Part shown: positions 21,814 to 33,199 of the stretch, piece by piece | Layout of the letters: each line of letters starts with the position of its first letter | Position numbering within the stretch: position 1 is the stretch's first letter | From: Bolinopsis microptera | Lineage: Eukaryota; Ctenophora; Tentaculata; Lobata; Bolinopsidae | DNA: 64,000 nucleotides | Reading direction: 5' to 3' | Assembly (NCBI RefSeq): GCF_026151205.1 | Contig: NC_087075.1 | Span: 9,284,303-9,348,302, forward strand | Made by a program: the position numbers and the translations under genes | Notes under the pieces: model-generated | Database searches by the model: none | Told to the model about the DNA's origin: nothing | What the model saw: only the letters and a program-made list of their open reading frames with translations

Positions 21814-22396
21814 GCGACAATTGACCCCCCGACAATTGACCCCCCGACAATTGACCCCTATGTAATTACACTGGGGTCAATTGTCGCGAAATCTAGGGTT
21901 TAGTACGACAATTGACCCCCCATTTAATTACACTGGGGTCAATTGATCGGGTTAGGGTCAGGGTCCTGGGTCAGGATCCTGGGTCAGGATCCTGGGTCAG
22001 GGTTTTGGGTCAGGGTTAGGGTTAAGGTTAGGGTTAGGGTCCTGGGTCAGGGTCAGGGTTAGGGTTAGGGTTAGGGTTAGGGTTAGGGTTAGGGTTAGGG
22101 TTAGGGTTAGGGTTAGGGTTAGGGTTAGGGTTAGGGTTAGGGTTAGGGTTAGGGTTAGGGTTAGGGTTAGGGTTAGGGTTAGGGTTAGGGTTAGGGTTAG
22201 GGTTAGGGTTAGGGTTAGGGCTAGGGTTAGGGTCACGGTCAGGGTCAGGGTCCTAGGTCCTGGGTCAGGGTCAGGGTCAAGGTCAGGGTTAATTGTATTA
22301 AATTATAATGTCGGGGGGTCTGGGGTCAATTGTCGGGGGGTCAATTGTCGGGGGGTCTATTGTCGGGGGGTCAATTGTCGGGGGGTCAATTGTCGC
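21814..22396. mobile_element. Element with GACAATTGACCCC tandem ends and a telomeric core
   Basis: The left end begins GCGACAATTGACCCC, repeated as CGACAATTGACCCC units. The right end is inverted: repeated GGGGTCAATTGTCG units ending GGGGTCAATTGTCGC. The core is a TTAGGG array with GGGTCA and GGGTCC variants. The element interrupts a LINE reverse transcriptase, so it moved or was inserted as a unit. It carries no coding sequence; the Leu/Thr repeat frame across the telomeric array is an artefact. Confidence 0.65.
22053..22220 (+). repeat. Interstitial telomeric array (TTAGGG), about 28 copies
   Basis: Uninterrupted TTAGGG hexamers, flanked on both sides by degenerate GGGTCA and GGGTCCT variants. 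TTAGGG is the ancestral animal telomere repeat. The array lies inside a transposon-like structure and not at a chromosome end. Confidence 0.9.
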
Positions 22397-23982
22397 CGCT
22401 AAAATGGACGACCGGGGTCAACAAGACTCTTTTCCCTTGGTGTTACTGTTGGGCTCATTAGATAGATCTCGGAGCGTTAAAAAAGTATTTCTAAGTTAAA
22501 TGTTAAAATTCAACCCTTAAGTATGTTTTACAGCATGGTGCTAGTGCCATTGGTTAGACAGAGCGGCAGCCGGCAAAGCGTCAGATACCATCGAGAGGAA
22601 GCCTTGGAGAGCTTTGTTATGGCTGTAGATACTATACTTTGCCTGCAGTTACCTTAACTTCGCGAAATAAGGGCATATTTCACAAGTTGCGTTCAGAGTT
22701 AACATTGAAAATTTGATTGAAATGCTCGACGTCGAACCTCCCTTTTGTGGGTTCTCAGTCTTCTAAGTTGTGTGTATGAGACCGGTATAGCCCTGCGGTG
22801 CCTCAGTAATTCCAGCTACTTATAGCTCTGCTTTATGAAGAAAAGCTTACAACAATTCTACTTTTCCTAAATACTGTCATTCATGAGGTTTTTTTTTTCT
22901 TCAAGTTCATATTCACCCAGGGTAAATGTTATGGTTTATAGAGTTATGGTTATCATCGATTCTTCGGGCTTATGGTTTGGGTTTGGGTTGGGGTAAAGGT
23001 TTATGTAAAACCGTTTTTTAAAGTAGCAAACTGCAAAAACGTAAAATCCTAAGTCACGTGATAATTTTGATTATAAAAGACCCAGCTATTATTTCTTGAA
23101 ACCCGTCAGACATCACTTTCAGTAGCACTTAATTCTCCTTATATGATATGTTTAAAAATGCAATTAAAGCCAGGAGCGGAGGTACACTAGTAGTGTAACA
23201 CTACATCACTAAAGTCTAAATCTAATAGCTTTGTCGTGAATATTTAGCTTGGTCATTGGTATCACTATCAGGCATTGTTGATAATGATATTACTACAAGT
23301 ACAGCCTCTCCAAGTCTTCTGAGATGCAGCTGTGGTAATTGCATTTTGCTGAGATGTTTCCTTAAATCTTCAGGAGCAAGTTCCCCGGATACTGTCAGTG
23401 GAGCTGCATACGGTGTGGGTTTATGAATATGATATAAGTATTAAGTTGTATATATAAAATAGTTATAACTCAATCACTGAGTGCCCAATTTATTTATAAA
23501 TGTCTATCACATTCAAACATAACTTATTACTTAAGATCTGAATTAGATTTGAAAAGATTGGGGGAACAGATTACTTGGCTAGTTCAATTTTCACCTGCTT
23601 TAATATTGAATGTGTAATTTTATCTCTAACATTCCATTTCTTATACCTATAGCCAATTTCTTGTGATAAATTTGTTATGCTGTTATAATACTTGCAATAA
23701 ATTTCTTGTTAGCACAATCGTTGTTAAGTACGCCGAAAAACCGGTCGAAAATGCTGAATACGCCGTTTTGCGGTTTGACGACTTTGCCATGCAGCAACTT
23801 TCAGCTGTAAAATTCACAAGCTGCTATCATAACTAGCAGCTCAGCCATCACCACTGCTCTCTTCAGGATCCTGAGTCCTGATAGTCACATTTAATTGAAA
23901 AGTCTGATCATACTTCGAGGAAGAACTACGGTTTTTATGTTACTAGCCGTAGTCTAATTTAAGCCGTATGTTGTATTTTCTA
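22397..23982. other. No supported gene; one exon-like piece and one dispersed repeat
   Basis: At 22535-22645 a short frame (MVLVPLVRQSGSRQ then EEALESFVMAVDT) follows an acceptor-like TTTTACAG, but there is no partner exon. At 22920-23045 the sequence ending GGTTTATGTAAAACCGTTT is shared with 27860-27970 and 36120-36155, so it is a dispersed repeat. Confidence 0.35.
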
Positions 23983-24744
23983 CAGGGTGGCCAAAAGTCA
24001 GTGCACAGTGGTCATACGTTGGCCTTAATAGCTCCGCCGTGCTTTATATTTGAGAGCTGTTGCTTTGCAGATGGCATACTGAACTTACTGGTTCGAGGAT
24101 TCCGTCGTCAAAATTTGAATATTCGAATATTTTAGACCACCCCCATTCAATATTAAAACACATATATTGTTTTCTCTGAACATGCTGAACGCCTAATTTT
24201 TTCAGAGACGGTAGATTATTCAATGTTGTATATGATCTGAAAACATGAGGCAAAACGGATTAGAAATGACGAAGTTATCAAGCATTTTCTGTATCTCCTT
24301 AACAAAATTGACTGGGTTATTATGTGACACCGTGACACGACACCTTAATTAGGCAACCTTAGCAATTCCCTTAACGGGGTCACCTAATCACGTGATTAGG
24401 TAAACCAATCACCTGATCACACGTAATAAATAAACTCGTTATGCTTCATGTCTCGGTCATCTGAGAAGCTAAAGTTCTAATTTTTTCAGGACAAACGTAA
24501 TTTGAATGGCCAAACACAATTCAATAAAATTTAGCTCGATCCGACTATCCAAACTATCGAATAAATGCAAAAATGAACCTTCATTCGAAAAAAATGAACT
24601 CGAATATTTTTCGATTTGACAAATTCCTCGAACCAGTCATGGTGGTAGTAAGTCATACAAGAAATAATAATTTCAATTGGGCACTTCGATCACTGACTGA
24701 GCTATTAAGGCCAACGTATGCCCACTGAGTTTTGGCCCACCCTG
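23983..24744. mobile_element. Tc1/mariner-like non-autonomous element, 762 bp
   Basis: The left end CAGGGTGGCCAAAAGTCAGT and the right end CTGAGTTTTGGCCCACCCTG are inverted, and similarity continues inward through TACGTTGGCCTTAATAGCTC (about 55 bp). TA dinucleotides flank both ends, the target duplication of the Tc1/mariner superfamily. The interior has no D,D-type transposase. A related solo end is at 12414. Confidence 0.7.
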
Positions 24745-24938
24745 TATATTTAAACGTACTCAACGTAGACAATACATTTTTCAACTTTGAAATCTCATAG
24801 TTACATTCAAACGCCATGACGATAACCCGCTGTCCCCAAATACCCGAACAGAAGCTCATATCGGAGCGCTGGTTGAAAGAGTACGGACAACAGGATGATA
24901 AAAAAGTGTCAACTGGACCCGTGAGTTTCCTTTTCGTA

Positions 24939-24944
24939 TTTATT
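24939..24944 (-). promoter_or_regulatory. Poly(A) signal AATAAA for the CaaX-box gene
   Basis: TTTATT on the plus strand gives AATAAA on the minus strand, 69 bp downstream of the stop codon at 25013-25015. The distance is suitable for a short 3' UTR. Confidence 0.4.
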
Positions 24945-25012
24945 GTTAGTGTCTGAGAAAATGGGGGTAATTTTCTTATTATTAAACGTATTTAAATTCT
25001 AAATAGTATTCG

Positions 25013-25966
25013 TCATAGTAGTAGACAGCAGAAGGGACCTCGTGCAATGACAGCTCTAGTGAAGAATTCTTCAACCTCTTCGTTCTGTTTGGGTCCATGA
25101 ATAAGTGGCTGCAAAATGTCTTCATCTGAAATTTTACAGACCACATCTTGGAAAAGGTCAATCGTTGATGCAGTATCAAACTGCCTCTTGTGCCGCTTAA
25201 GTTTGTCGTTGGATTTTCTCAACTTCATCAAATCTAGAGGGCAATTATTCGCACATATTCCAGACACTCTTATAATTTTGTAGATCAGATCTTGCTGCTC
25301 CGGTTCGATCAGAAGCTTCATGAACCGGCACGAGGTTGTTTCTTCACGAACACCCCGCGCGCAGGCTAGTTCAGCCACATCGTTGAAATATATAGCAATG
25401 AGATATCTTGAGTAATCACCACAGCACGCCAACAGTTTCATGTCATGTTTCAGCTTCTCTTCAAAACACAAGGACATTTCTCTTCTTTTTGATGGTGATT
25501 TATAGTGGAACCACTCTCTGGCTTCCGTGATGTTTATGTTTACCAGTCTAGAGTAGTTTTCTTTAGAATAACCACAAGTCCCAGCAGCAATAAACCTATA
25601 CAGCTGAACGTAATACTTGTTAGTTCGTAATACATGAATTAAGTTAGGCTAAATTAATAAGGAGTTATGTTAAATTCTAAGGGAACTCGAATACACAGAC
25701 TTAATAACAGTGCACGATTTAATTAAATAATCAGTTTTGTGAACACGTTTATAACTATAACTATAACAGTAAATCAATTATATATGTATAATATATATAT
25801 ACAGTAAATCAATTACCCTTCTGAAGAAGCCAGCGTGGGAGTGGGTATCTGTATCCTTAGAGTCCACCGGACTGTCAAGCCAGTTTTTGCACCAGTACAA
25901 AGGAAGGCGTTCACTAATCGAACCGCATGTCAAGTCCATTATTTGAATCGTTACGAGACCCGTTAC
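25013..25966 (-). CDS. Last two exons of an unrecognised gene ending in a CaaX box
   Basis: The penultimate exon (25966-25817) follows acceptor ACTTTACAG and encodes 50 residues, including VTGLVTIQIMDLTCGS and LPLYWCKNWLDSP, ending at AAGG|GTAATT. The intron is 168 bp (25816-25649). The last exon (25648-25013) joins in phase 0 and encodes 211 residues: NKYYVQLYRFIAAGTC, ITEAREWFHYKSP, FEEKLKHDMKLLACCGDYSR, then a basic stretch and an acidic tail. It ends PFCCLLL. The final CLLL fits a CaaX box, and a Leu at the last position is favoured by geranylgeranyltransferase I. AATAAA on the minus strand lies at 24944-24939, 69 bp past the stop. An ATG at 25477 is unlikely to be the true start, because the frame is open 57 codons upstream. 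I do not recognise the family, and upstream exons were not found. Confidence 0.5.
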
Positions 25967-26718
25967 CTGTAAAGTTTTTCTTCGTAAAATGCCCTTATAC
26001 TCACTTTAAGTTTAATCATAATTTAAGATTCCTTTGTTGCATCTACTATAAACTATCTAAAATCAAAATCCTTTTTCCATTAAAAATTTAGATCCCTCTC
26101 ATATTGGTCAAATTTTTTCTCTCCTATCTAACATCAATTTAAAAAAAAAACCCCTGGGTGGCGCAATATGGCAGAAAGAGTGAGGCGAACAAGATAAATG
26201 AGCGAAACGTCGCATAGTGGTGTGGGTCCCCAAATGAGAGATGATTTACTGCCACTGCCAACTTCTATATTTTCAGTCCTGTAGAGTACATTTATTTATC
26301 AATATCAGTATAAATGTTTACTGTTGCAAATATTATTTTACCACCACAAGATCATGCATATTCAGGTGGCAAGTGCTTGTTGTACCGGTACAAATTGTCG
26401 AAAATGTATTATTATAAATCGCTTCCTCTATTATACCAAATAAAACCGATCACATGTTATCCACCCTAAGGCCCAGGTGTTTCAAACGCATTTTATTTTA
26501 CAGACAAGTTTATCAAAATATCACATTTCGTATCACTTATATGTTATATAAACCCTTCCAGAGTCCAGGTTTTATTACTTCATATTTCATTATTGAACTT
26601 GATAATTAAATATAAGACCAAGACTGTAAGACTATGCTGATATTTTTTTTGTTCAGGGAGCAGGCTTGCCACATAGCCATAGGTCCAGGAGTACCGAACG
26701 TTAGGCAGGGTGGCTAGG
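25967..26718. other. No exon seen upstream of the CaaX-box gene
   Basis: AT-rich sequence; I find neither a promoter nor an earlier exon of the minus-strand gene. Confidence 0.35.
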
Positions 26719-27018
26719 CAGTGGCGCAACGTTTGCCTGTTGGCGCCCCCCTGCCGAATAGGCGCCCCCCCTGTTGGCGCCCCCTCCCCTTTTGTGCCCC
26801 GCCTCCCTAAAATTGAACAAATTAGTTATTTTAGAGGAATACGAAGCCGGTAAAAATCGCTTAAAAAAGTGTGGTAGCAGAGCTAAACGAGCAGTCTTTG
26901 CTCTATCTTTATATAAGTTTTCGCATATTGTCCCACATCAAACGACGATTTGGCGCCCCCCTAAGTAGCGCCCCCCCCCTGCACAGCGGGGTCAGCGGGT
27001 CCATTCGTTACGCCACTG
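26719..27018. mobile_element. 300 bp element with CAGTGGCG ends
   Basis: CAGTGGCGCAACG at the left and CGTTACGCCACTG at the right are inverted repeats. The interior is rich in GGCGCCCCC and contains CCTCCCTAAAATTGAACAAA, which recurs in the copy at 28156. This is a non-autonomous DNA transposon; the superfamily is not certain because I see no clear target duplication. Confidence 0.65.
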
Positions 27019-27419
27019 GTGCGAGTTATGGAACTCACTCAACTAGTATCGAGATTCCGAAAATCTCCAAAAGGTGATGTCAGCAGAGGTGTGATCCACT
27101 GCCTGACTAACCTGTGGGTAGAGTTTCGCTAAGACTACTAGTATGTTGACCAGGTATATTCTTTTGTATGTTGCCTGAGTTCCTGTGTCCATGATTAACT
27201 TGTGAAATCTCATAATTAACCATTAATTTGGTTTTGAGATTTCTTTCAAAATGTGACCAAAGCATCATATAGATCCCCGGCTGTGCCCACCGCAAATGCT
27301 TGGTTTTGTTCGGGGCCGGGGTTGGGGCCCCATCGACCAGTGATGAGGTTCTAAGCAAAACTGCGCGTTTTTGGTTTGCTCTATCTTTAGAGTTTTTACA
27401 ACCTTTTTGAGACTTACCT

Positions 27420-27640
27420 CCGTTAACCTGAGGACCCCAGGCTATTATTTCCATGATAGAGGTTCGGCAGAATGACAGGCTGACCGCCCGAGCGCCGGTG
27501 CCCAGTAAACCGTCGTACGTATCCTCTAAAATCACCTAATCACTAATTTGTCCAATTTTACGCCACTGCCCCGCACGGTGTGGGTCAGCCGGTCAGTATA
27601 GGTCCCTTTATTACGCCACTATAGCAGGAGCTTTGATACA
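27420..27640. repeat. Fragments of two dispersed element families
   Basis: 27425-27515 carries GGCAGAATGACAGGCTGACC and CCAGGCTATTATT, from the family at 8531-8640. 27570-27630 carries TTTTACGCCACTGCCCC and ATTACGCCACT, which are ends of the CAGTGGCG family. The open frame at 27107-27535 spans these repeats and is not a gene. Confidence 0.55.
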
Positions 27641-28155
27641 CGCTGTATCTACTTCTAGTACTATTAGCTAGCTAGTAGCTATCTAGGTACATATACTGAG
27701 GTCTGAGGGTATGATGATCGAAATAAATCTAAATCGGTGTATTTTCGGACGCTGATTCCGAATCACTCCCTGACGACTGACGTAGGGTAAAAATGATTCC
27801 CTGGAGAGTTATGAGCAAAAAACCGTTTTGGTCATGTGACAGGCTAGTAAAACATGAATCGATGTGGAGGTATGGGATCGGTTAGGTTAAGTTAGGGTTG
27901 TGGTATAAGTGCTATGGATAGCTTCGGGTTAGAGTTGGGATTAGGGTTTATGTAAAACCGTTTGTACGGCCCTTCAAAACCATAAAAACAAAAGTCAGTA
28001 CGTGAAATTTTTGGACGAGCAAATTAATACAAAAGCCCTATTAGTATTATACTGGCCGGGCTGTGCATCAAACAATTTTTCTCGTACCCACATAATCATT
28101 GATCATATCCTCTCTTCGCTAGATCATAGATCGGCGAGATGCACCATGACTGCAC

Positions 28156-28460
28156 CAGGTGGCGTAACGATTTGCCTGATGCCGGCCCCCCTGCGGAAAA
28201 AGGCGCCCCCTGTGGCGCCCCCTCCCCTTTTGGTGCCACCTCCCTAAAATTAAACAAATTTGGTGATTTTAGTGGATACGCCCCGGTAAAATCTCAAAAA
28301 AAGTGTGTATCTAATAAAAACGACGCGCATTTTTTGCTAGTACTTTAGTTTAAGTTTTCGAATTGTCCCACATCAAAAACGAAGATTTGGCGCCCCCTTA
28401 AGACGGGCCGCCCCCCCCCCCCCCGCACAGCGGGGTCAGCAGGGCCGGCACGATGGGACC
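28156..28460. mobile_element. Second CAGTGGCG-type element, right end degraded
   Basis: It begins CAGGTGGCGTAACGATTTGC and shares the GCGCCCCC tracts and CTCCCTAAAATTAAACAAAT with 26719-27018. The expected CGCCACTG right end is absent and the sequence runs into GC-rich DNA, so this copy is truncated. Confidence 0.55.
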
Positions 28461-28610
28461 ACGGTTGAAATAGAGCCGCGCTAATTTTCTATCCCGTTGG
28501 CTGCTAGTTGCGCTTGCGGTCCGCGCGTTACGCGTACGCTGAAAATAATTGAAATCCAAATGCGACCTTATTGGTTGCGCGCGCGACGCATGCGCTACCC
28601 ATTTCCATGT
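28440..28610. promoter_or_regulatory. CpG-dense patch, possible promoter
   Basis: About 170 bp with many CpG dinucleotides (GCGCTTGCGGTCCGCGCGTT, GCGCGCGACGCATGCGCTAC) in otherwise AT-rich, CpG-poor DNA. CGCATGCGC resembles an NRF-1 site. No first exon is evident on either side. It could instead be the GC-rich tail of the adjacent transposon. Confidence 0.2.
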
Positions 28611-31600
28611 TTTGAATTAAAAAACCGACGTAAAGACCACAGTATATAAATTTGTAAAAACAATTAATAATTTGTTAATTGATGCATCTAGAGTCATGTT
28701 AATATAGCTTTATACATTTTTTTATTGTTATCATAGATAGATAGCCTGAGAATCGAGCGCTAAGCTAAGCAGAAGAATTGACTATCTTATGAGCAAACAA
28801 AAACGCCTATTTGATATTAACTTCGTATTCATTACTATTAAATAAGAAGAAATTGTATTGGTTGGCCTGATATTTTTCCAGCTTTAAATTTGATTATCGA
28901 CCCACAAGTTTCGGGATATGATGTTTGTAGACTTGAGACTGGATGCTCACGACCTTTTGTAAATACATATATGAGAATAGAAACATCATACAGTATCACC
29001 TAAATATTATAAAAGTGAAAATCTCCATATAAGATTTCATTGAATCCTCGATCTGACATCTTTCAAAGATAATCAAACATTGGTAACATATTGATTGTTG
29101 TAGATCACAGGTCTATGAATTCTCACATAACCATCTCCATGACGAAGCACAGACAATTTTTCCTACTTGAGCTGAGGCTGTACAGTGAGTTCTAATGGCT
29201 TGTCCCAAATGCATCAATGTGCTTGACTTCTATAACTTAACATTATGAGCCTTTATCTTATGTCCCAACGCCCATCGTATAGATGAGATATTTTTCTTAA
29301 CAAGCACACAAGCAGAATCTTCTATAGCTTCTTTTGAAAATTTCTTTGTTGTCTTTTAAACCAAGAATTTATTGCTCTATGAGATAATGCCATTTCCAAA
29401 GTTTTGAAGATGAATTTTGTAGTGGCTACAAAAATCCGGCACTCATCATGGCCTATTGTAAAGTAAAATTATTCTGAGCACTTAAATCAACCTACCTGCC
29501 CAATTACATATTCTCGCGATTCCCAATAAATGTATTATATGTTTAATTGTTTCTTTTACCCATATTGGTGACCCAATTGTAATAATATAATTTGCGCTAA
29601 TGGTTATTCTTTATTATGGTTCCTCGGGAAAGAAGTGGACTACCAAACATGAGATCCATCTATCAGAAGGCTCCTACATTCTCATCCCTGCCCCTTAATG
29701 GAGTCTAAAATAATTATACATGGAGCAGATCATCTTTTTTAAACCTGGTATATATTAATTGTTAAAGATTTAAAATATTGGGCCTCTGCCATTTTGCAAC
29801 ACTAAAAAATTTGATGTGCGCTGCCAATCGCATCTCTTGAGTTAATGGAATGTATATTAATTACATTTTGTCACATTTGTTCCTTTTATTTACTATCGAA
29901 ACTTCTATTAGGGAAATCGAAATCTTTGACATACTTTATTCTAATCAAATTCAATTTAGGTGCCTACAGTCATGTTGTGATTCTACTGTTAGTGATGAGA
30001 CACAGTCTTAACATAGAGTGACCAATCTAATCCAAGCAAGTGAGGGAATAATTTTATTTTAAACTGGCGGCAACCAAGTTGGAAGTGCAGTATCCAAGAC
30101 AACCCACCATTATTATAGGCTTTTAGTTAGACATTGAAATGAGTACACAACAGTTTGTTAGGAATAAGGTTTAAGGTTTCCTAAGTCATAATAACTTCTG
30201 TAACCCCCTACCCTTGCATTATTTTAAATTTGTTTCACTAAAAAGTTTGTTCACTATTTTCTCCCTCTTATCCAAAAGTAGTTTATTATGATCAATAGTT
30301 TCTTGTATACATGGAAGTATCTGTGCTGCCCCAAAACCAAGTCACTCATGGTTTTAGGGCGCACAGATACTGCCCACTCAATTCCCAATCCAAAACGACC
30401 ACCTTTTAGGTTACATAACTCAATGCTAATCCTCAATGATGTAGCCGTATAAAGCAACATCACTCCATTGGTATCCTTTTACACACTATGAGTATAAAAC
30501 TTTGTTACTAAGGCAGTATTACTCAAATTTCTATTGAAATAAAAACTGTAACCTTGCAGTCAAGTATGAACCAATCCCCGAAATGTTGCTATTTAACAAT
30601 TAACATAGCAATTAGTAAGATAGATTATTGTGTTTATCCTTAGAATTCCTATTAGGTTTGTATTAATGGAAAACCGGTATAGTGTTGGAATTGTTCTCTG
30701 AATTTTGTAAAATTGATCAGAAGATCAGAAAGATGCACTTTTGCATCAAAATGTTATGTACCCAAATTTCTTGTTCCCAAGGTATTACATTTTCACTCAG
30801 TGATGTGTTTCTGATTAAAGTATGAGTGTTGGGTTGTCATAATTGTAGGGCTGTCATGTCAGTTATTTTGATTGAATAATTAACTGTGACATAAACTGTT
30901 GAAAAGCACTTCGGCGCTATTTCTATTTCTTTGGCTCTGCTATTGCCTTGACAACGCGCTACATGTACGTCATATCATTGATCATGTTTTTTATTGTTTA
31001 GATACAAGCTTGTCACAGTTTTTTGGGCCATCATAATTAAAGTGAAAGTAAATAATCAGTATCTTAATTAGGTGCTGCATTTTTGTTTTGAGTTTAAGTA
31101 GGTCCCTAGTATTTATCCCTCTGCATCACTCAATAAGTTTTATACCAGACACTTAATCTAAAACACATATTCTGCCCACAAGTAAGGCCATAATTGTTTC
31201 AATTAGCAAAGTATAGGATATTATTATCATTACTTGATGCAGTTATACTGTGCACATATGAATAGTCCAAATATACAATTGTTTTAAAAATTGTGCATAA
31301 AAAGAGCGGCCTCTTTGTTGATTTATTTGGATTCGATCTAAGTACCACTATCTGATATTTATTTTCATTGTCGGCTGAAATAAAACTTTGTGAAATTCCA
31401 AGAAATGCACTGAGCACTTTTATGCCTTGCTAACATCTGGCTAATTTATACTGCAACTGGCTAATGTATAATTGAGATAATTAACATGACCTTTATTCAG
31501 ATGACCGGTAAGAATGATTTCGATATGTCAAAACCGTTGGAGAGATGGTTGCCTCAATCTACCCCTGGTTGCTCACAATAAATATGACTCTGTTTGATAT

Positions 31601-33013
31601 TTTTCCCTCCTCTTCAATCATTGTTGGTCTTCAGCTGTATATGAGGTAATTTATTTCAACCAACTAACCTGATGCAAATGATGTTAAATATATTTAAGAT
31701 CTGTTTTCTTGTATGATCACATAATTTCCGTGTTACTTGATGGAAAGCCACATGCATTCCCCAAACTTTAAAACAACGACCAAGCACTGTGTTGTTTTTG
31801 TTCTAATCATGATCAGTTTATAGTTATCTTCTGATCTATTTAATTTGAGGCAAGCCACACTTATAATACTTATTGTATCTTTACTAATAAGCTTGATCAT
31901 ATTCTCAGTAAATGAAGGTTTTTAAATGAGCATGTGCTTCGTTACTTTTAGGATAAACTTACTTGTCGCTAGCTGCTGTAATGGCTACATTGTTATTTGT
32001 TGTGCTAATGATACCAAAATCGTAGAATAGAGAGGGAGACTGAGAGAGAGAGAGATTGTGCTGACTGAAATAGTGGTGACTGGAGAACTCAGAAATACAA
32101 ATCTGTGCAACATCTTAAAATTCCTAGTTTGATAGCCCTTACAACTCCCTCTGACACACACCGTTTAGTAAGTACTGTAATACTATTTTAAATACGTCCT
32201 TAGATAAAGAGATATTGGTCATATTTTACCGGGGGAGGAGGGGGGACCCCGGGATCAGGTACTGAGTACTGTTAACTGTACGTGACGTTGGGGTGGTGTG
32301 TCATATATTCTTCCAAAACACAGTTAGTACTTTTGTACTAAGTGGTGGGTCTGCTGCTCATTTCCCAGAAAAACAGTTTGTACTGTATGCTACTAAATAG
32401 TGAGTCTTAGGTCTAATTTGCCCAAAAACAGTTAGTAAATTAAGATATAATTTATTAAACAGAGTGCGATTGATCTTTTGTATAATTTTAAAAAGTGGCC
32501 TTCGGCTTTGTTGACTTTTCCGTTTGAGAAGGTGCAGTGTTTAATTTATTTTAAAATGTATTTCAACTACTGGTTCTTAAATGATGTGTGATATGTATAG
32601 TACACATTACATACATGCCATGTGTGTAATTGTAATCTGTAAACATGTGGGCGTGTGTTAGTGTATGTTTTTAATTAAGCATAGATATCTCAACTGTTAG
32701 TTTCATTGTTTACATTCAATATCGGATCCTTTTAAAACTAAAAAGTCATATTTAATGAGCTGTTTAAAGCAATTTCTGGGTGGGTATCTTATTTTATAAA
32801 CCAAGACATAGTACAGTGATTTCTCAACAGTTAGTACCACAAAAGCCGGTAAAAGGGGGTGGGTGTCTTAATTATTATCCTAAAAACAGTTAATACATGA
32901 TCCCTTACCCCCCCCCCCCCCCCCCCCCCCCGACTTTACTGCTGCTAGGTAAAAATACTTTCATAGGTTCAATAGGTAGGTACTGCAATTGTATGGCATG
33001 AATATCTATAAAA
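28611..33013. other. Repeat-poor region with scattered decayed coding pieces
   Basis: I find no complete gene. Two minus-strand segments look protein-like. At about 29440-29322, after a TTTTTGTAG acceptor-like site, a frame reads MALSHRAINSWFKRQQRNFQ and then a stop. At 30463-30254 a frame contains LKGGRFGLGIEWAVSVRPK. The latter overlaps a palindrome at 30308-30370. Neither has a recognised domain. A C homopolymer lies at 32910-32931. Confidence 0.3.
30308..30370. repeat. Short hairpin, arms of 22 bp
   Basis: GAAGTATCTGTGCTGCCCC with AAAACCA is mirrored by TGGTTTTAGGGCGCACAGAT with two mismatches. The loop is about 13 bases. Confidence 0.5.
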
Positions 33014-33029
33014 TTGTTTACACGTTTAG

Positions 33030-33188
33030 CGACAGTGAAAAGAAATCATAACAGCCACTTATTCTTGGAGATGGCAAAAAGATTAAATAAGCTAAAAGAA
33101 GCTTGTATTAATCCTCTGGATGTGGTATCTCCTCTATTTCAGAAGTCTTGGCCAGATTTCTCTGGTCTACTAGACGTGGAGCACAGGT
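33030..33188 (+). CDS. Putative internal exon, 53 codons
   Basis: Acceptor TTACACGTTTAG precedes 33030, and a consensus donor GTAAGT starts at 33189. The exon is 159 bp with phase 1 at both ends, which is what a real internal exon looks like. It encodes TVKRNHNSHLFLEMAKRLNK, LKEACINPLDVVSPLF and QKSWPDFSGLLDVEHR. No domain is recognised. I did not find its neighbours. A minus-strand exon candidate begins only 12 bp beyond the donor, so if both are real this gene has another gene in its intron. Confidence 0.4.
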
Positions 33189-33199
33189 GTAAGTCTACT

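Noticed and set aside
21997-22236. Long Thr/Leu repeat frame on the minus strand
   Set aside because: It is only the translation of the TTAGGG array, which has no stop codon in that frame.
21944-22290. True chromosome end
   Set aside because: The TTAGGG tract is flanked by inverted element ends and continues into ordinary DNA on both sides.
27107-27535. 142-codon frame on the minus strand
   Set aside because: It covers pieces of at least one dispersed element family and shows no domain.
29322-29440. Homeodomain-like WFKRQQRNFQKK segment
   Set aside because: Only a dozen residues resemble the third helix; the rest of the domain is missing and the frame is short.
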